In this document: positions 23,426-32,440 of the stretch, one piece after another | Layout of the letters: each line of letters starts with the position of its first letter | How positions within the stretch are numbered: the stretch's first letter is position 1 | NCBI RefSeq assembly: GCF_017308975.1 | Contig: NZ_JADWPD010000023.1 | Location: forward strand, 116,409 to 180,408 | DNA: 64,000 bases | Direction of reading: 5' to 3' | Source: Amycolatopsis sp. MtRt-6 | GTDB taxonomy: Bacteria > Actinomycetota > Actinomycetes > Mycobacteriales > Pseudonocardiaceae | Notes under the pieces: model-generated | Told to the model about the DNA's origin: nothing | The model's input: the letters and a program-made list of their open reading frames with translations, nothing else | The model's database searches: none | Position numbers and translations under genes: made by a program

Positions 23426-26167
23426 TCAGGGGCAGGGCGCGCTGTCCTGGAAGCGGAAGGTGCAGACGGGGTTGGCGTCGATGGCGGTGATGTCGTTGAT
23501 GGTGACGACGGCCAGCGGCCGGCCGGCCCCGTCGCGGCCGGCCCGGAAGTCGATCCGGCCCGACACGCCCTTGAAGCAAGCCGCGCTCATCGGGTCGGAG
23601 CAGTCGAACTCGCGGAACTCCTGGGCGACCGTCGCCCGGTTGGGGGCGAGCTTGCCTGCCTCGGGGACCGCCCGGAGCTTGTTGCGGTTCACGGCGGTGA
23701 GGTACAGCCCGGCCGCGTCGTAGGCAGTCCCGACGCGCTCCCCGGTCCAGCGGCGGTTGCCGCCGTGCGCGGCGAGCTCCGCCCCGAACGCCTGCCAGGC
23801 GGCCGGCCGGTCCTCCCGCGGCGAGTACAGCCCTTTCAGCCCGGTGCAGAAGATGGTCAGCGGCCGCTGACCGTCCGGGTCGCTGCCCGCGGCGGGCTTT
23901 CCCTCGGAGACGCAGGAGCTGCCGGCGAGCACGACCCGGTTGGCCAGGGACACGTACCCGAGCGAAACGTTCGAGAACCGGTCGGACCGGCGGCTCTCCC
24001 CCTGGGCGATGAACCGGGTCACCGCGTCGTCGCCGATGATGGTGGGCTTGCCGGTGGCCGGGCAGTCGTCGAGGACGTGGTTGAGGAAGTCGGTGAACCC
24101 GGTCTCGCGGCCCGCGTAGAACGCGATGTCGTCCGCGCGGCAGTCGACCCGCACGGTCGACGGCGTGCGCCACTGGCGCAATCGGATCGACGGGTTCCCG
24201 TGCGCGAGTTCGGCGAACCTGTCGCGCAGCGAGCTGAGGTACTGGTCGGGCTCCTGGGCGAGATCGGGGTGGTAGACGGTCACCGTCCGCCGGGTGGCCG
24301 CGGCGTACTCGGCGGCCAGCCGTGCCTGCGGGCGATTGCCCGCGACGAGCTGGAAGTACAGCGGTGACAGTGCGGGCAGCGAGTCCCCGGTCAGCGTCGT
24401 GGCCACGATGGGGATGCCGAACGCCCCGAGCGCGCCGATGGCACTCTCGGTCTGGGTGACACTCCGGCCGCCACCCACGACACCCATCACCGTCGGGTCC
24501 CGCTCGGCGAGCGGCGCGATGAACTGGTCGACCGCGCGCCGCGCGTGCCGCATCTGGTAGCCACCGTTGGCGATCACGATCCGCAGCAGCGGATTCAGGG
24601 CGTCCTCGGTGGAGTTGCCCACCGTGTTGTACTGCGACTGCTGGATCAGCAGCCCGGTCACCTCCTCCGCCTCGGCGTCGTCGGTGCCTTCCCGGGTGTC
24701 GGGATGGGTCAGTTCGGCGAAGTAGACCAGCGTGACGATCGAGCGGTCGGGGTTGGTGCCGTGCAGGCGCTCCGCGATCTCGTTCTGCTCGAACACCGCC
24801 TCTTGGGCCTTGCGCAGCTTGTCCGTGCTGCCGAAGACGTAGCCGCCGGCACTCACCCCGACGCATTCCCCGGTCTCCGGCATCAGGACGGCGCCCGCCT
24901 CCGGGAATCCGGCGACCCCGCACGGGTCGGGGACGGGCTCCGGCCGCGTCGTCCACGCGATCACGCCCGTCCCGGCCAGGAACAGCAGCACCGCGGTGAC
25001 CACGGCCGGTTTGCGGGCGAACCAGGGGATCTTCCTCGGTTCCCAGTGCCGGCCGCTGCCCGCGTCGTGCCGGGACACCGGATCTTCGCCGTCGAGCCGG
25101 ATGACGAGGAACCGGGCCGCCGGCCGGAACTGCTGCCGTCGCCGTGGCAGGTTGTCCTTCCAGCTGGCGACGTTCTCCTCGATCGTGCGGACCGAGCCGG
25201 GCTTGACGTCGAGGCTGTCCGGGACGTCCGTCGCGGTCGCGACGACGAGCAACGGGTCGTGCTCGCCGGTCTGGTTGCGCACGTCGTTGACCAGGCGCAG
25301 GAGCTCCCAGCCTCCGTTGGCCTCGGTGATCCCGTGGAGGACGGCGGTGAGGTAGGCGGTGCGCCGCCACCGGCGCAGCCACCAGGTGCGAGTTCCGTAG
25401 AACAGGCGCAGGTCCCGCAGGAAAGCGTGGACCAGGAGCAGCTTCAGCTGTTCGAGGTTCTCGTACTTGCGGGCGTCGGTGGTGAGCCGCCGGGCGAACC
25501 CCAGGAAATCGGCGGAATGCTTGGGCACCATGAACTGCTGCCGCATCAGCCACCGAGGCTCACCGCCGCGAAGCCCCCGCAACCACAGCCACCGCCCGAA
25601 CCGGGACAGCAGCCGCGGCATCAGCCTGGTCAGCGCGAGCGCCTTTTCCGGCGCCACGGCGGTCACCATGCGGCCGAGCAGTTCGGTGCTCTCGTCCTCG
25701 GGCGCGGTCGGGGCGTACCACTCGAGGAGCTTCGAGCGCAGCGGTGCCTGCTGATCGCGTTCGAGCGTGGACTTGCTGTGCCGGGTCAGCCAGTCCACCA
25801 GGCGGAAGGTGTGGAACGGGATCTCCTTGCCCGCCCCGAACCGGTCCGAGCTCAGGTGCTTGACCAGGTGGTTGAGCAACGGCAGCACCGGACGGCCGTC
25901 CCCGGAATCTACGGTGATCAGGGTGGCGTCGACCGAGGCGGACGGGATCAGCCGCGACGGCGCCCGGTCGAGCCGGGCCGGATCCGGGTTGAGCCGGGCG
26001 GCCAGGGCCTCCGTCACGGCCTCGGTCGCGCCCGGCTCGCCGATCAGGCACAGCAGCGGCAGCGCCTGCTCCCCGCGCAGGTCGTCCCGGTGCCTCTTGG
26101 ACCACCTCCAGCGCGGGCGGTCGATCAGCTCGCGCACTTCCCGCAACACCGGGTCGAGACCATTCAT
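23426..26167 (-). CDS. Single-TM protein with extracytoplasmic type-1 periplasmic binding domain
   Basis: A 913-aa protein. The cytosolic N-terminal part (about 1-390) contains LPLLCLIGEPGATEAVTEAL, which looks like a P-loop position but lacks GxxGxGK(S/T). One TM helix follows (VVTAVLLFLAGTGVIAWTT, about 400-418). The outer part (about 420-913) resembles type-1 periplasmic binding proteins of the Leu/Ile/Val class: RIVIANGGYQMRHARRAVDQF, DPTVMGVVGGG, GIPIVATTLTGDSL and RTVTVYHPD. It carries several cysteines. The layout suggests a transmembrane receptor sensing a small ligand and signalling inward, not a transporter subunit. The ATG at 26167 has GAGGGGCGGAAC upstream. Confidence 0.7.
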   Translation of the reverse strand: MNGLDPVLREVRELIDRPRWRWSKRHRDDLRGEQALPLLCLIGEPGATEAVTEALAARLNPDPARLDRAPSRLIPSASVDATLITVDSGDGRPVLPLLNHLVKHLSSDRFGAGKEIPFHTFRLVDWLTRHSKSTLERDQQAPLRSKLLEWYAPTAPEDESTELLGRMVTAVAPEKALALTRLMPRLLSRFGRWLWLRGLRGGEPRWLMRQQFMVPKHSADFLGFARRLTTDARKYENLEQLKLLLVHAFLRDLRLFYGTRTWWLRRWRRTAYLTAVLHGITEANGGWELLRLVNDVRNQTGEHDPLLVVATATDVPDSLDVKPGSVRTIEENVASWKDNLPRRRQQFRPAARFLVIRLDGEDPVSRHDAGSGRHWEPRKIPWFARKPAVVTAVLLFLAGTGVIAWTTRPEPVPDPCGVAGFPEAGAVLMPETGECVGVSAGGYVFGSTDKLRKAQEAVFEQNEIAERLHGTNPDRSIVTLVYFAELTHPDTREGTDDAEAEEVTGLLIQQSQYNTVGNSTEDALNPLLRIVIANGGYQMRHARRAVDQFIAPLAERDPTVMGVVGGGRSVTQTESAIGALGAFGIPIVATTLTGDSLPALSPLYFQLVAGNRPQARLAAEYAAATRRTVTVYHPDLAQEPDQYLSSLRDRFAELAHGNPSIRLRQWRTPSTVRVDCRADDIAFYAGRETGFTDFLNHVLDDCPATGKPTIIGDDAVTRFIAQGESRRSDRFSNVSLGYVSLANRVVLAGSSCVSEGKPAAGSDPDGQRPLTIFCTGLKGLYSPREDRPAAWQAFGAELAAHGGNRRWTGERVGTAYDAAGLYLTAVNRNKLRAVPEAGKLAPNRATVAQEFREFDCSDPMSAACFKGVSGRIDFRAGRDGAGRPLAVVTINDITAIDANPVCTFRFQDSAPCP

Positions 26168-26297
26168 GTTCCGCCCCTCCGACCGCTCGCGACGGTGCCT
26201 CCGATCAAGGAGAAGCACGGCAGACCGGACAGGAACGGCAATGGCGGGAGTTCTACCTGAATGGAGCAAGAAGAACATGAAAACCCTTCATGGCGGC

Positions 26298-26310
26298 GTA
26301 CCGCCGGTAC
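26298..26310. promoter_or_regulatory. 13-bp palindrome upstream of the FAD oxidase
   Basis: GTACCG-C-CGGTAC (26298-26310) is a perfect palindrome 48 bp before the oxidase start, in the divergent gap with the receptor gene. It has the size of a dimeric repressor site. No regulator gene adjoins it. Confidence 0.45.
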
Positions 26311-26358
26311 GTACTACGCTGCGGTAACCACAGCAACGGCGCGGAGGAGAAACTGCCG

Positions 26359-27744
26359 ATGGGCGACGTGGCGGCACGGCTGGCCGAGATCGTCGGGGCC
26401 AAGAACCTGCTCACGGGCGAAGCGATCCCGGAGGACTACGCGCACGACGAAGCTTTGTCGGCGGAGCCGCAGAAGCCGGCGTACGTCGCGAAGCCGGCAA
26501 CGGCCGAAGAAGTCGCGGAGCTGCTGAAGGCCGCTTCGGAACACAACGTCCCCGTGACCGCCCGCGGCTCCGGCAGCGGGCTGTCGGGGGCCGCCCGGCC
26601 GACGGCGGACGGGCTGCTGATCTCCTTCGAGCGGATGAACGCCGTCCTCGAGGTCGACACCGGCAACCACGTCGCCGTCGTCCAGCCCGGGGTGACCCTC
26701 GCCGAGCTCGACGCCAGGACCGCCGAAGCCGGGCTCGGCTACACCGTCTACCCCGGTGAGCTCAGCGCGAGCGTCGGCGGGAACGTCGGGACCAACGCCG
26801 GCGGGATGCGGGCGGTCAAGTACGGCGTCACCCGCCACAACGTGCTCGGCCTGCAGGCCGTGCTGCCGACCGGCGAGATCATCCGGACCGGCGGCAAGAC
26901 GTCGAAGGTGTCCACCGGCTACGACCTCACGCAGCTGATCATCGGCTCCGAGGGCACCCTCGCGCTGGCCACCGAAATCACCGTCAAGCTGCACCCGCGG
27001 CTGGCCCACGGCGCCACGGTGCTCGCCCCCTTCGGCGACTTCGGCCAGGTGATGGCCGCCGTGCCCGCCATCCTCTCCAGCGGGCTCGCGCCGCACATCC
27101 TCGAGTACATCGACAACCTGACGATGGCGGCGATCGTCTACAACGAGAAGCTCGAACTGGGTGTTCCGGACAAGATCCGCGAGACCAGCGAGGCGTACCT
27201 CGTGGTGGCGCTGGAAAACCGGGAGACCGGCCGCCTCGGGGAAGACGTCGAAACCGTCGGCGAGCTGCTCGGCGAACTGGGCGCCACCGACGTCTACGTC
27301 CTCGAAGGCAACGCCGCCCGCAAGCTCATCGAAGCCCGCGAGAAGGCGTTCTGGACCGCGAAGGCGGCCGGTGCCGACGATGTCATCGACGTCGTCGTGC
27401 CGCGGACCGCGATGCCGCAGTTCATCACCAGGGCGCGGGAGCTCGCGATGGCCGCCGGCGGCGGCGCGCTCGGCTGCGGGCACGCCGGCGACGGCAACGT
27501 CCACCTCGGCATCTTCTGCAAGGACGCGCCCAAGCGGAAGCAGCTGCTCACCGACATCTTCGCCTACGCCATGGAACTCGGCGGCGCGATCTCCGGCGAG
27601 CACGGCCTCGGCCGCACCAAGGCGCACTACCACTCCGAGCTCGAAGACCCGGCGAAGATCGAGCTGATGCGCCGGATCAAGCAGAGCTTCGACCCCGCCG
27701 GGATCCTCAACCCCGGCGTTCTCTTCCCCGAAGGAAAAGCATGA
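26359..27744 (+). CDS. FAD-linked 2-hydroxyacid oxidase/dehydrogenase (GlcD-like)
   Basis: A 461-aa flavoprotein of the VAO/GlcD family. The N-terminal FAD-binding domain (about 35-215) has TARGSGSGLSGAA, GELSASVGGNVGTNAGGMR and VKYGVTRHNVLG. The C-terminal FAD-oxidase domain (about 220-460) ends with GCGHAGDGNVH and GEHGLGRTK. Family members oxidise D-lactate, glycolate or D-2-hydroxyglutarate to 2-oxoacids. The ATG at 26359 has GGAGGAGA upstream. The next gene, a TPP enzyme, overlaps by 4 bp, suggesting the 2-oxoacid formed is passed to it. The substrate is not assignable. Confidence 0.88.
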   Translation: MGDVAARLAEIVGAKNLLTGEAIPEDYAHDEALSAEPQKPAYVAKPATAEEVAELLKAASEHNVPVTARGSGSGLSGAARPTADGLLISFERMNAVLEVDTGNHVAVVQPGVTLAELDARTAEAGLGYTVYPGELSASVGGNVGTNAGGMRAVKYGVTRHNVLGLQAVLPTGEIIRTGGKTSKVSTGYDLTQLIIGSEGTLALATEITVKLHPRLAHGATVLAPFGDFGQVMAAVPAILSSGLAPHILEYIDNLTMAAIVYNEKLELGVPDKIRETSEAYLVVALENRETGRLGEDVETVGELLGELGATDVYVLEGNAARKLIEAREKAFWTAKAAGADDVIDVVVPRTAMPQFITRARELAMAAGGGALGCGHAGDGNVHLGIFCKDAPKRKQLLTDIFAYAMELGGAISGEHGLGRTKAHYHSELEDPAKIELMRRIKQSFDPAGILNPGVLFPEGKA

Positions 27745-29303
27745 GCGAGATGAACGGCGCCCAGTCCCTGATCCGCACGCTGGTCGACGCCGGCGTCGAG
27801 GTGTGTTTCGCGAACCCGGGCACGTCGGAGATGCACTTCGTCGCCGCGCTCGATTCCGTCCCGGAGATGCGGGGCGTGCTCGCGCTCTTCGAGGGTGTCG
27901 TCACCGGTGCGGCCGACGGCTACGCGCGCATCGCGGACAAGCCCGCCGCGACGCTGCTGCACCTCGGTCCCGGCCTGGGCAACGGGCTGGCGAACCTGCA
28001 CAACGCGCGCCGCGCGCACACGCCGATCGTCAACGTCGTCGGCGACCACGCGACCTACCACAAGCAGTACGACGCGCCGCTGGAGTCGGACATCGAGGCC
28101 GTCGCGGGCTCGCTGGAAGGCTGGGTGCGCCGCTCGGAGCACACCAAGGACGTCGGGGCGGACGCCGCCGCCGCGGTCGCCGCCGCGCAGGACGCGCCCG
28201 GCCGCGTCGCCACGCTGATCCTGCCCGCGGACGCCTCCTGGGGCGAGGGCGGCGAGACCTGCGCGCCGATCCCGCCGCGCGTGCCGCAGGCCGTGGACGC
28301 CACGACCGTCAAGGACATCGCCGCGGTGTTCGGCACCGGGGAGCCGGTGGCGCTGCTCGTCGGCGGCAGCGCGTGCCGCGAGGAAGGCCTGCGGGCCGCG
28401 AGCCGGATCGCGGCGGCGACCGGCGCGAAGGCGTTCGTCGAGACGTTCCCGGCCCGGCTGGAGCGCGGCGCCGGGCTGCCGTCGATCGAGCGGCTCGGCT
28501 ACCTCGCCGAGCAGGTCGCCTACCAGCTCGACGGGATCAAGCACGTCGTCGTCGCCGGCACGAAGGCGCCGGTGTCTTTCTTCGCCTACCCGGGCAAGGC
28601 GAGCGACCTGGTGCCCGAAGGCGCCCAGGTGCACACGCTTGCGGCGGTCGGGCAGGACGTCACGCGGGCGCTGAACGAGGTCGCCGACCTGGTCGCCGCG
28701 GACACCGAGCCGGTGCTGGCCCCGGCGTCCCGGCCGGCGCTGCCGAGCGGGCCGCTGACCCCGCAGAACTGGGTCGAGGTGATCGGCGCGCTGCTGCCGG
28801 ACAACGCGATCATCGCCGACGAGGCCAACACGTCCGGCCTGATGCTGCCGATGGCGACGGCCGGCGCGCCGCGGCACGACGTCCTCACCCTGACGGGTGG
28901 CGCGATCGGCTACGGCATGCCGGTGGCGACCGGGGCGGCCGTCGCGGCGCCGGACCGGCCGGTGCTCAACCTGCAGTCCGACGGCAGCGCGCTGTACACG
29001 ATTTCGGCGCTGTGGACGCAGGCGCGGGAGAACCTGAACGTCACGACGGTGCTGCTCAACAACCGCGCGTACGCGATCCTGCGGCTGGAGCTGCAGCGCG
29101 TCGGCGCGGCCTCGGGCGGCCCGAAGGCGAACGACCTGCTCGACCTGTCCCGGCCGGACATGGACTTCGTGAAGATCGCGGAGGGCATGGGCGTCCCGGC
29201 GTCGCGCGCGACCACCGCCGAAGAGCTCGCCGAACAGCTCCAGCGGGCCTTCGCCGAGCCCGGCCCGCACCTCATCGACGCCGCGGTGCCGCCGCTGCTG
29301 TAG
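27741..29303 (+). CDS. Thiamine diphosphate enzyme, acetolactate synthase/benzoylformate decarboxylase-like
   Basis: A 520-aa TPP enzyme. The N-terminal PYR domain has FANPGTSEMHF and the catalytic Glu in LFEGVVTGAADGYAR. A central domain spans about 185-320. The C-terminal PP domain has GGAIGYGMPVATGAA and the cofactor motif SDGSALYTISALW ending at VLLNNRAY, slightly different from the canonical GDG-N26-NN. The short length, without an FAD-binding insertion signature, favours a 2-oxoacid decarboxylase of the benzoylformate type over true acetolactate synthase. It is coupled to the upstream oxidase by an ATGA overlap. Confidence 0.85.
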   Translation: MSEMNGAQSLIRTLVDAGVEVCFANPGTSEMHFVAALDSVPEMRGVLALFEGVVTGAADGYARIADKPAATLLHLGPGLGNGLANLHNARRAHTPIVNVVGDHATYHKQYDAPLESDIEAVAGSLEGWVRRSEHTKDVGADAAAAVAAAQDAPGRVATLILPADASWGEGGETCAPIPPRVPQAVDATTVKDIAAVFGTGEPVALLVGGSACREEGLRAASRIAAATGAKAFVETFPARLERGAGLPSIERLGYLAEQVAYQLDGIKHVVVAGTKAPVSFFAYPGKASDLVPEGAQVHTLAAVGQDVTRALNEVADLVAADTEPVLAPASRPALPSGPLTPQNWVEVIGALLPDNAIIADEANTSGLMLPMATAGAPRHDVLTLTGGAIGYGMPVATGAAVAAPDRPVLNLQSDGSALYTISALWTQARENLNVTTVLLNNRAYAILRLELQRVGAASGGPKANDLLDLSRPDMDFVKIAEGMGVPASRATTAEELAEQLQRAFAEPGPHLIDAAVPPLL

Positions 29304-29348
29304 AAACGGACTATTCTCCCGTCACACCCCTGAGCCCGGGAGCGGCGG

Positions 29349-30152
29349 ATGAGCGAAGACGAACACGCGAAGCGGGGCATCGACCTCGACCGGCCGAACG
29401 CTGCGCGCGTGTACGACTACATGATCGGCGGCAAGCTCAACTACGCCGTCGACCGGATGTTCGCCGACCAGATCCTGGGCGTGCTGCCGAACGCCCGGCA
29501 CATGGCGCTGGTCAACCGGGCGTGGCTGCGCCGTGCCGCGCGGTTCGGCGCGGAGCAGGGCATCCGGCAGTTCCTCGACATCGGCTCCGGCATGCCGACG
29601 GTCGGGCACGTGCACGAGGTCGTCCAGTCGATCGACCCGAAGTCCCGGGTGGTCTACGTCGACAACGAGCCAATCGCCGTCGCGCACAGCGAGATCGTCC
29701 TGGAGGACAACGAGAACGCGGTGATGGTGCAGGCCGACGCCGAGTACCCCGACGAGGTGCTGGAGCACCCGACCACGACGGAGCTGATCGACTTCGGCAA
29801 GCCGGTGATGGTCATCATGGCGGCGTTCGTCCACTTCATCCCCGACTCCCGCGACCCGGCCGGCCTGATCGCGCGCTACAGCGAGGTGCTCGCCCCGGGC
29901 AGCCTGCTGGCGCTGTCGTCGGGAACGTGGGACGGCCAGGGCGAGGAGACACAGCGGACGGTCGCACTGTACGAGAAGAGCGGGACGCCGTTGACGCTGC
30001 GTTCCGCCGACGAGCTGCGCGCGCTGGTGAACGGGTTCGAGATCCTGCCGCCCGGCGTGGTGTTCACGCCGGAGTGGCGCCCGGACGCCCCGCTCGAAGA
30101 CCCGCCGGAGCAGTCGGGCGGGCTCGCCCTGGTGGCCCGCAAGGAACGGTGA
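29349..30152 (+). CDS. DUF574/Methyltransf_19 S-adenosylmethionine methyltransferase, copy 1
   Basis: A 267-aa methyltransferase-fold protein typical of actinobacteria. It has the family N terminus GIDLDRPNAARVYDYMIGG, SAM motif I FLDIGSGMPTVGHVHE, the acidic residue in VVYVDNEPIAVAHS and the C-terminal FTPEWRP. The substrate of this family is unknown. It heads a tandem run: copy 2 overlaps its stop by 4 bp, then a histidine phosphatase, then copy 3. Its upstream sequence (CTATTCTC at 29311, CCGGGAGCGGCGG before the ATG) is repeated before copy 3, so promoter and gene were duplicated together. Confidence 0.88.
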   Translation: MSEDEHAKRGIDLDRPNAARVYDYMIGGKLNYAVDRMFADQILGVLPNARHMALVNRAWLRRAARFGAEQGIRQFLDIGSGMPTVGHVHEVVQSIDPKSRVVYVDNEPIAVAHSEIVLEDNENAVMVQADAEYPDEVLEHPTTTELIDFGKPVMVIMAAFVHFIPDSRDPAGLIARYSEVLAPGSLLALSSGTWDGQGEETQRTVALYEKSGTPLTLRSADELRALVNGFEILPPGVVFTPEWRPDAPLEDPPEQSGGLALVARKER

Positions 30153-30955
30153 CGACCGACGAGCACGCGAGCCGCGGGATCGACTTCGACAGGCCGAACG
30201 CGGCACGCGTGTACGACTACCTGATCGGCGGCAAGCTCAACTACGCGATCGACCGGGAGTTCGCCGAGCGGATCCTCGAGGTGCGGCCGGAGGCCAGGGA
30301 GCTGGCCCTGCTCAACCGGAAGTGGCTGCGCCGCGCGGTCCGGTTCGGCGCCGAGCAGGGCATCCGCCAGTTCCTGGACATCGGCTCCGGCATGCCGACC
30401 GTGGGGCACGTGCACGAGATCGCCCAGTCGATCGACCCGGCGTCCCGGGTGGTCTACGTCGACAACGAGCCGATCGCGGTGGCGCACAGCGAGATCGTCT
30501 TGGAGGACAACGACAACGCGGCGATGGTGCAGGCCGACGCGGAGCTCCCGGCCGACGTCCTCGAGCACCCGACGACCGAGCGGCTGCTGGACTTCACCGA
30601 GCCGGTGATGCTGATCATGGCGGCGTTCATCCACTTCGTCCCGGACGCCCGGCACCCGGCCGGGCTCGTCGCGGCCTACCGCGACGCACTCGCGCCGGGC
30701 AGCTACCTGGCGCTGTCGTCGGGCACGTTCGAGGGACAGGGCGAGGAGGTCCGCCGCGCGGCGGAGCTGTACCGGAAGAGCGGCACCGACGTCGTCGCGC
30801 GATCGCGTGCGGAACTGCGCGCGCTGGTGGACGGCTTCGAGATCCTGCCGCCGGGGATCGTGTTCACACCGGAGTGGCGCCCGGACGACCCGGCCGAGGT
30901 CGGGGCGCACCCGGAGCAGGCCAGTCAGCTGGCCCTGGTGGGCCGCAAGAACTAG
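30149..30955 (+). CDS. DUF574/Methyltransf_19 methyltransferase, copy 2
   Basis: A 268-aa paralogue of the previous gene, starting at a GTG that overlaps its stop (GTGA), hence translationally coupled. Motif I FLDIGSGMPTVGHVHE and VVYVDNEPIAVAHS are unchanged. Differences are concentrated between residues 115 and 235, where substrate contacts are likely. The TAG stop overlaps the GTG of the histidine phosphatase by one base, so the three genes form one transcript. Confidence 0.87.
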   Translation: MTTDEHASRGIDFDRPNAARVYDYLIGGKLNYAIDREFAERILEVRPEARELALLNRKWLRRAVRFGAEQGIRQFLDIGSGMPTVGHVHEIAQSIDPASRVVYVDNEPIAVAHSEIVLEDNDNAAMVQADAELPADVLEHPTTERLLDFTEPVMLIMAAFIHFVPDARHPAGLVAAYRDALAPGSYLALSSGTFEGQGEEVRRAAELYRKSGTDVVARSRAELRALVDGFEILPPGIVFTPEWRPDDPAEVGAHPEQASQLALVGRKN

Positions 30956-31584
30956 TGCGCCGGCTCTACGTCGTCACCCACCCCGAAGCCACCCACCACG
31001 TGGCGGGCCGGGTCGGCGGGTGGTTCGACTCGCGGCTGACCGCCCGTGGCCGGGTCCACGCGACGGCGATCGCGGCCCGGCTGCGCGAGCTGGTCCCGCC
31101 CGCGGCGACGATCGAGCTGTACAGCTCCGACCTCCGGCGGGCGGCCGAAACCGCGGCGCCGATCGCGCGTCGCTTCGGCGTGGACGCGGTGCTCGTGCCG
31201 GACCTGCGGGAGAAGTCCTACGGTGTCGCGGGCGGGCGGCCGCAGGCCTGGCTCGACGAGCGGTTCGTGCCGCCGCCGGCCACCGGCGAGCGCCTTGACC
31301 ACGACGAGGGCGTCGAGGGCGCCGAAACCAAGCTCGAGTGGGTGACACGCGTGTACCGCGCTGTCGGCCGCATCCGGTCGGGCACGGCGGAACACCAGGT
31401 GGCCGTCACCCACGGCGGCTCGCTGAGCTGGGTCGTCGCAGCGTGGCTGGGCCTGCCGGTCGAGGCTTGCGCGTACGCGTCCTTCCGGGCGAGTGCCGGA
31501 GGCATCACCGTGCTCGCCGAGGACGACCGCTTCCACAACCGGACACTGCACACGCTGAACGACACCGGTCACCTCGCCGGCTGA
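30955..31584 (+). CDS. Histidine phosphatase (phosphoglycerate mutase-like) with THP in place of RHG
   Basis: A 209-aa member of the histidine phosphatase superfamily. The usual N-terminal RHG catalytic motif reads VVTHPEATHH: the nucleophilic His is present but the preceding Arg is Thr. Other features are kept: LTARGRVHATAIAARL, the second Arg in YSSDLRRAAETA and the second His in AVTHGGSLSW. This variant occurs as an actinobacterial subgroup, so it may still act on a phospho-ester. It begins at GTG 30955, overlapping the methyltransferase stop, and may act on a product of the methyltransferases. Confidence 0.82.
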   Translation: MRRLYVVTHPEATHHVAGRVGGWFDSRLTARGRVHATAIAARLRELVPPAATIELYSSDLRRAAETAAPIARRFGVDAVLVPDLREKSYGVAGGRPQAWLDERFVPPPATGERLDHDEGVEGAETKLEWVTRVYRAVGRIRSGTAEHQVAVTHGGSLSWVVAAWLGLPVEACAYASFRASAGGITVLAEDDRFHNRTLHTLNDTGHLAG

Positions 31585-31633
31585 GCGGGGCACCCGGCTA
31601 TTCTCGCGGCACACCTGAATCCGGGAGCGGCGG

Positions 31634-32440
31634 ATGAGCGAAGACGAGCACGCACGGCGGGGCATCGACCTCGACAAGCCCAACGCGGCGCGCGTCTACG
31701 ACTACATCCTCGGCGGGCAGCTCAACTACGCCGTCGACCGGGTGTTCGCCGAGCAGGTGCTCGCCGCGCAGCCGAACGCGCGCGAGCGGGCGCGGCTGAA
31801 CCGGCAGTGGCTGCGCCGGGCCATCCGGTTCGGGATGGACCAGGGCATCCGGCAGTTCCTCGACATCGGCTCCGGCATGCCGACCGTGGGGCACGTGCAC
31901 GAAGTGGCGCAGGCGATCGACCCCGCCGCCCGCGTCGTCTACGTCGACAACGAGCCGATCGCCGTCGCGCACAGCGAGATCGTCCTGGAGGACAACGAGA
32001 ACGCGGTGATGGTGCACGCCGACGCCGAGTTCCCCGACGACGTCCTCGACCACGACACCACCGAGATGCTGCTGGACCTGGACCAGCCGGTGATGGTCGT
32101 GATGGCGCTGTTCGTGCACTTCATCCCGGACGAGCGCGACCCGGCCCGGCTGATCGCCGCCTACCGCGACGCGCTCGCGCCCGGCAGCTACCTCGCGCTG
32201 TCGTCCGCCACCTACGAGCAGCAGAGCGACGGCACGGCCCGCGCCGTCGCGATGTACCAGAAGAGCGCGAACCCGGTGACGCCGCGTTCGGCCGACGAGC
32301 TCCGGGCCCTGGTCGACGGCTTCGAGATCGTGGAGCCGGGCATCGTGTTCATCCCCGAGTGGCGGCCGGACGACCCCGCGGACGTCCCGCCGAACCCCGC
32401 GGAGTGCGGCGGCTTGGCGCTGGTGGCACGCAAGAACTAG
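31634..32440 (+). CDS. DUF574/Methyltransf_19 methyltransferase, copy 3
   Basis: A 268-aa paralogue closest to copy 1 at the N terminus (MSEDEHA(K/R)RGIDLD). Motif I and the VDNEPIAVAHSEIVLEDNENAVMV stretch are kept. It is preceded by a near copy of the copy 1 leader (CTATTCTC at 31598 and CCGGGAGCGGCGG at the start), so it probably has its own promoter. Its TAG stop shares bases with the stop of the convergent exporter gene. Confidence 0.88.
   Translation: MSEDEHARRGIDLDKPNAARVYDYILGGQLNYAVDRVFAEQVLAAQPNARERARLNRQWLRRAIRFGMDQGIRQFLDIGSGMPTVGHVHEVAQAIDPAARVVYVDNEPIAVAHSEIVLEDNENAVMVHADAEFPDDVLDHDTTEMLLDLDQPVMVVMALFVHFIPDERDPARLIAAYRDALAPGSYLALSSATYEQQSDGTARAVAMYQKSANPVTPRSADELRALVDGFEIVEPGIVFIPEWRPDDPADVPPNPAECGGLALVARKN

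Noticed and set aside
23426..26167. An ordinary branched-chain amino acid ABC transporter binding protein
   Set aside because: It has a 390-residue cytosolic region and an internal TM helix instead of a signal peptide, and no permease or ATPase genes nearby.
27741..29303. Biosynthetic acetolactate synthase (IlvB)
   Set aside because: The enzyme is short, has no small regulatory subunit gene beside it and is coupled to a 2-hydroxyacid oxidase; a 2-oxoacid decarboxylase role is more likely.
27803..30955. A 1050-aa plus-strand protein
   Set aside because: It runs out of frame through the TPP enzyme and methyltransferase genes; only its last part coincides with the real copy 2 gene, which has its own GTG start.
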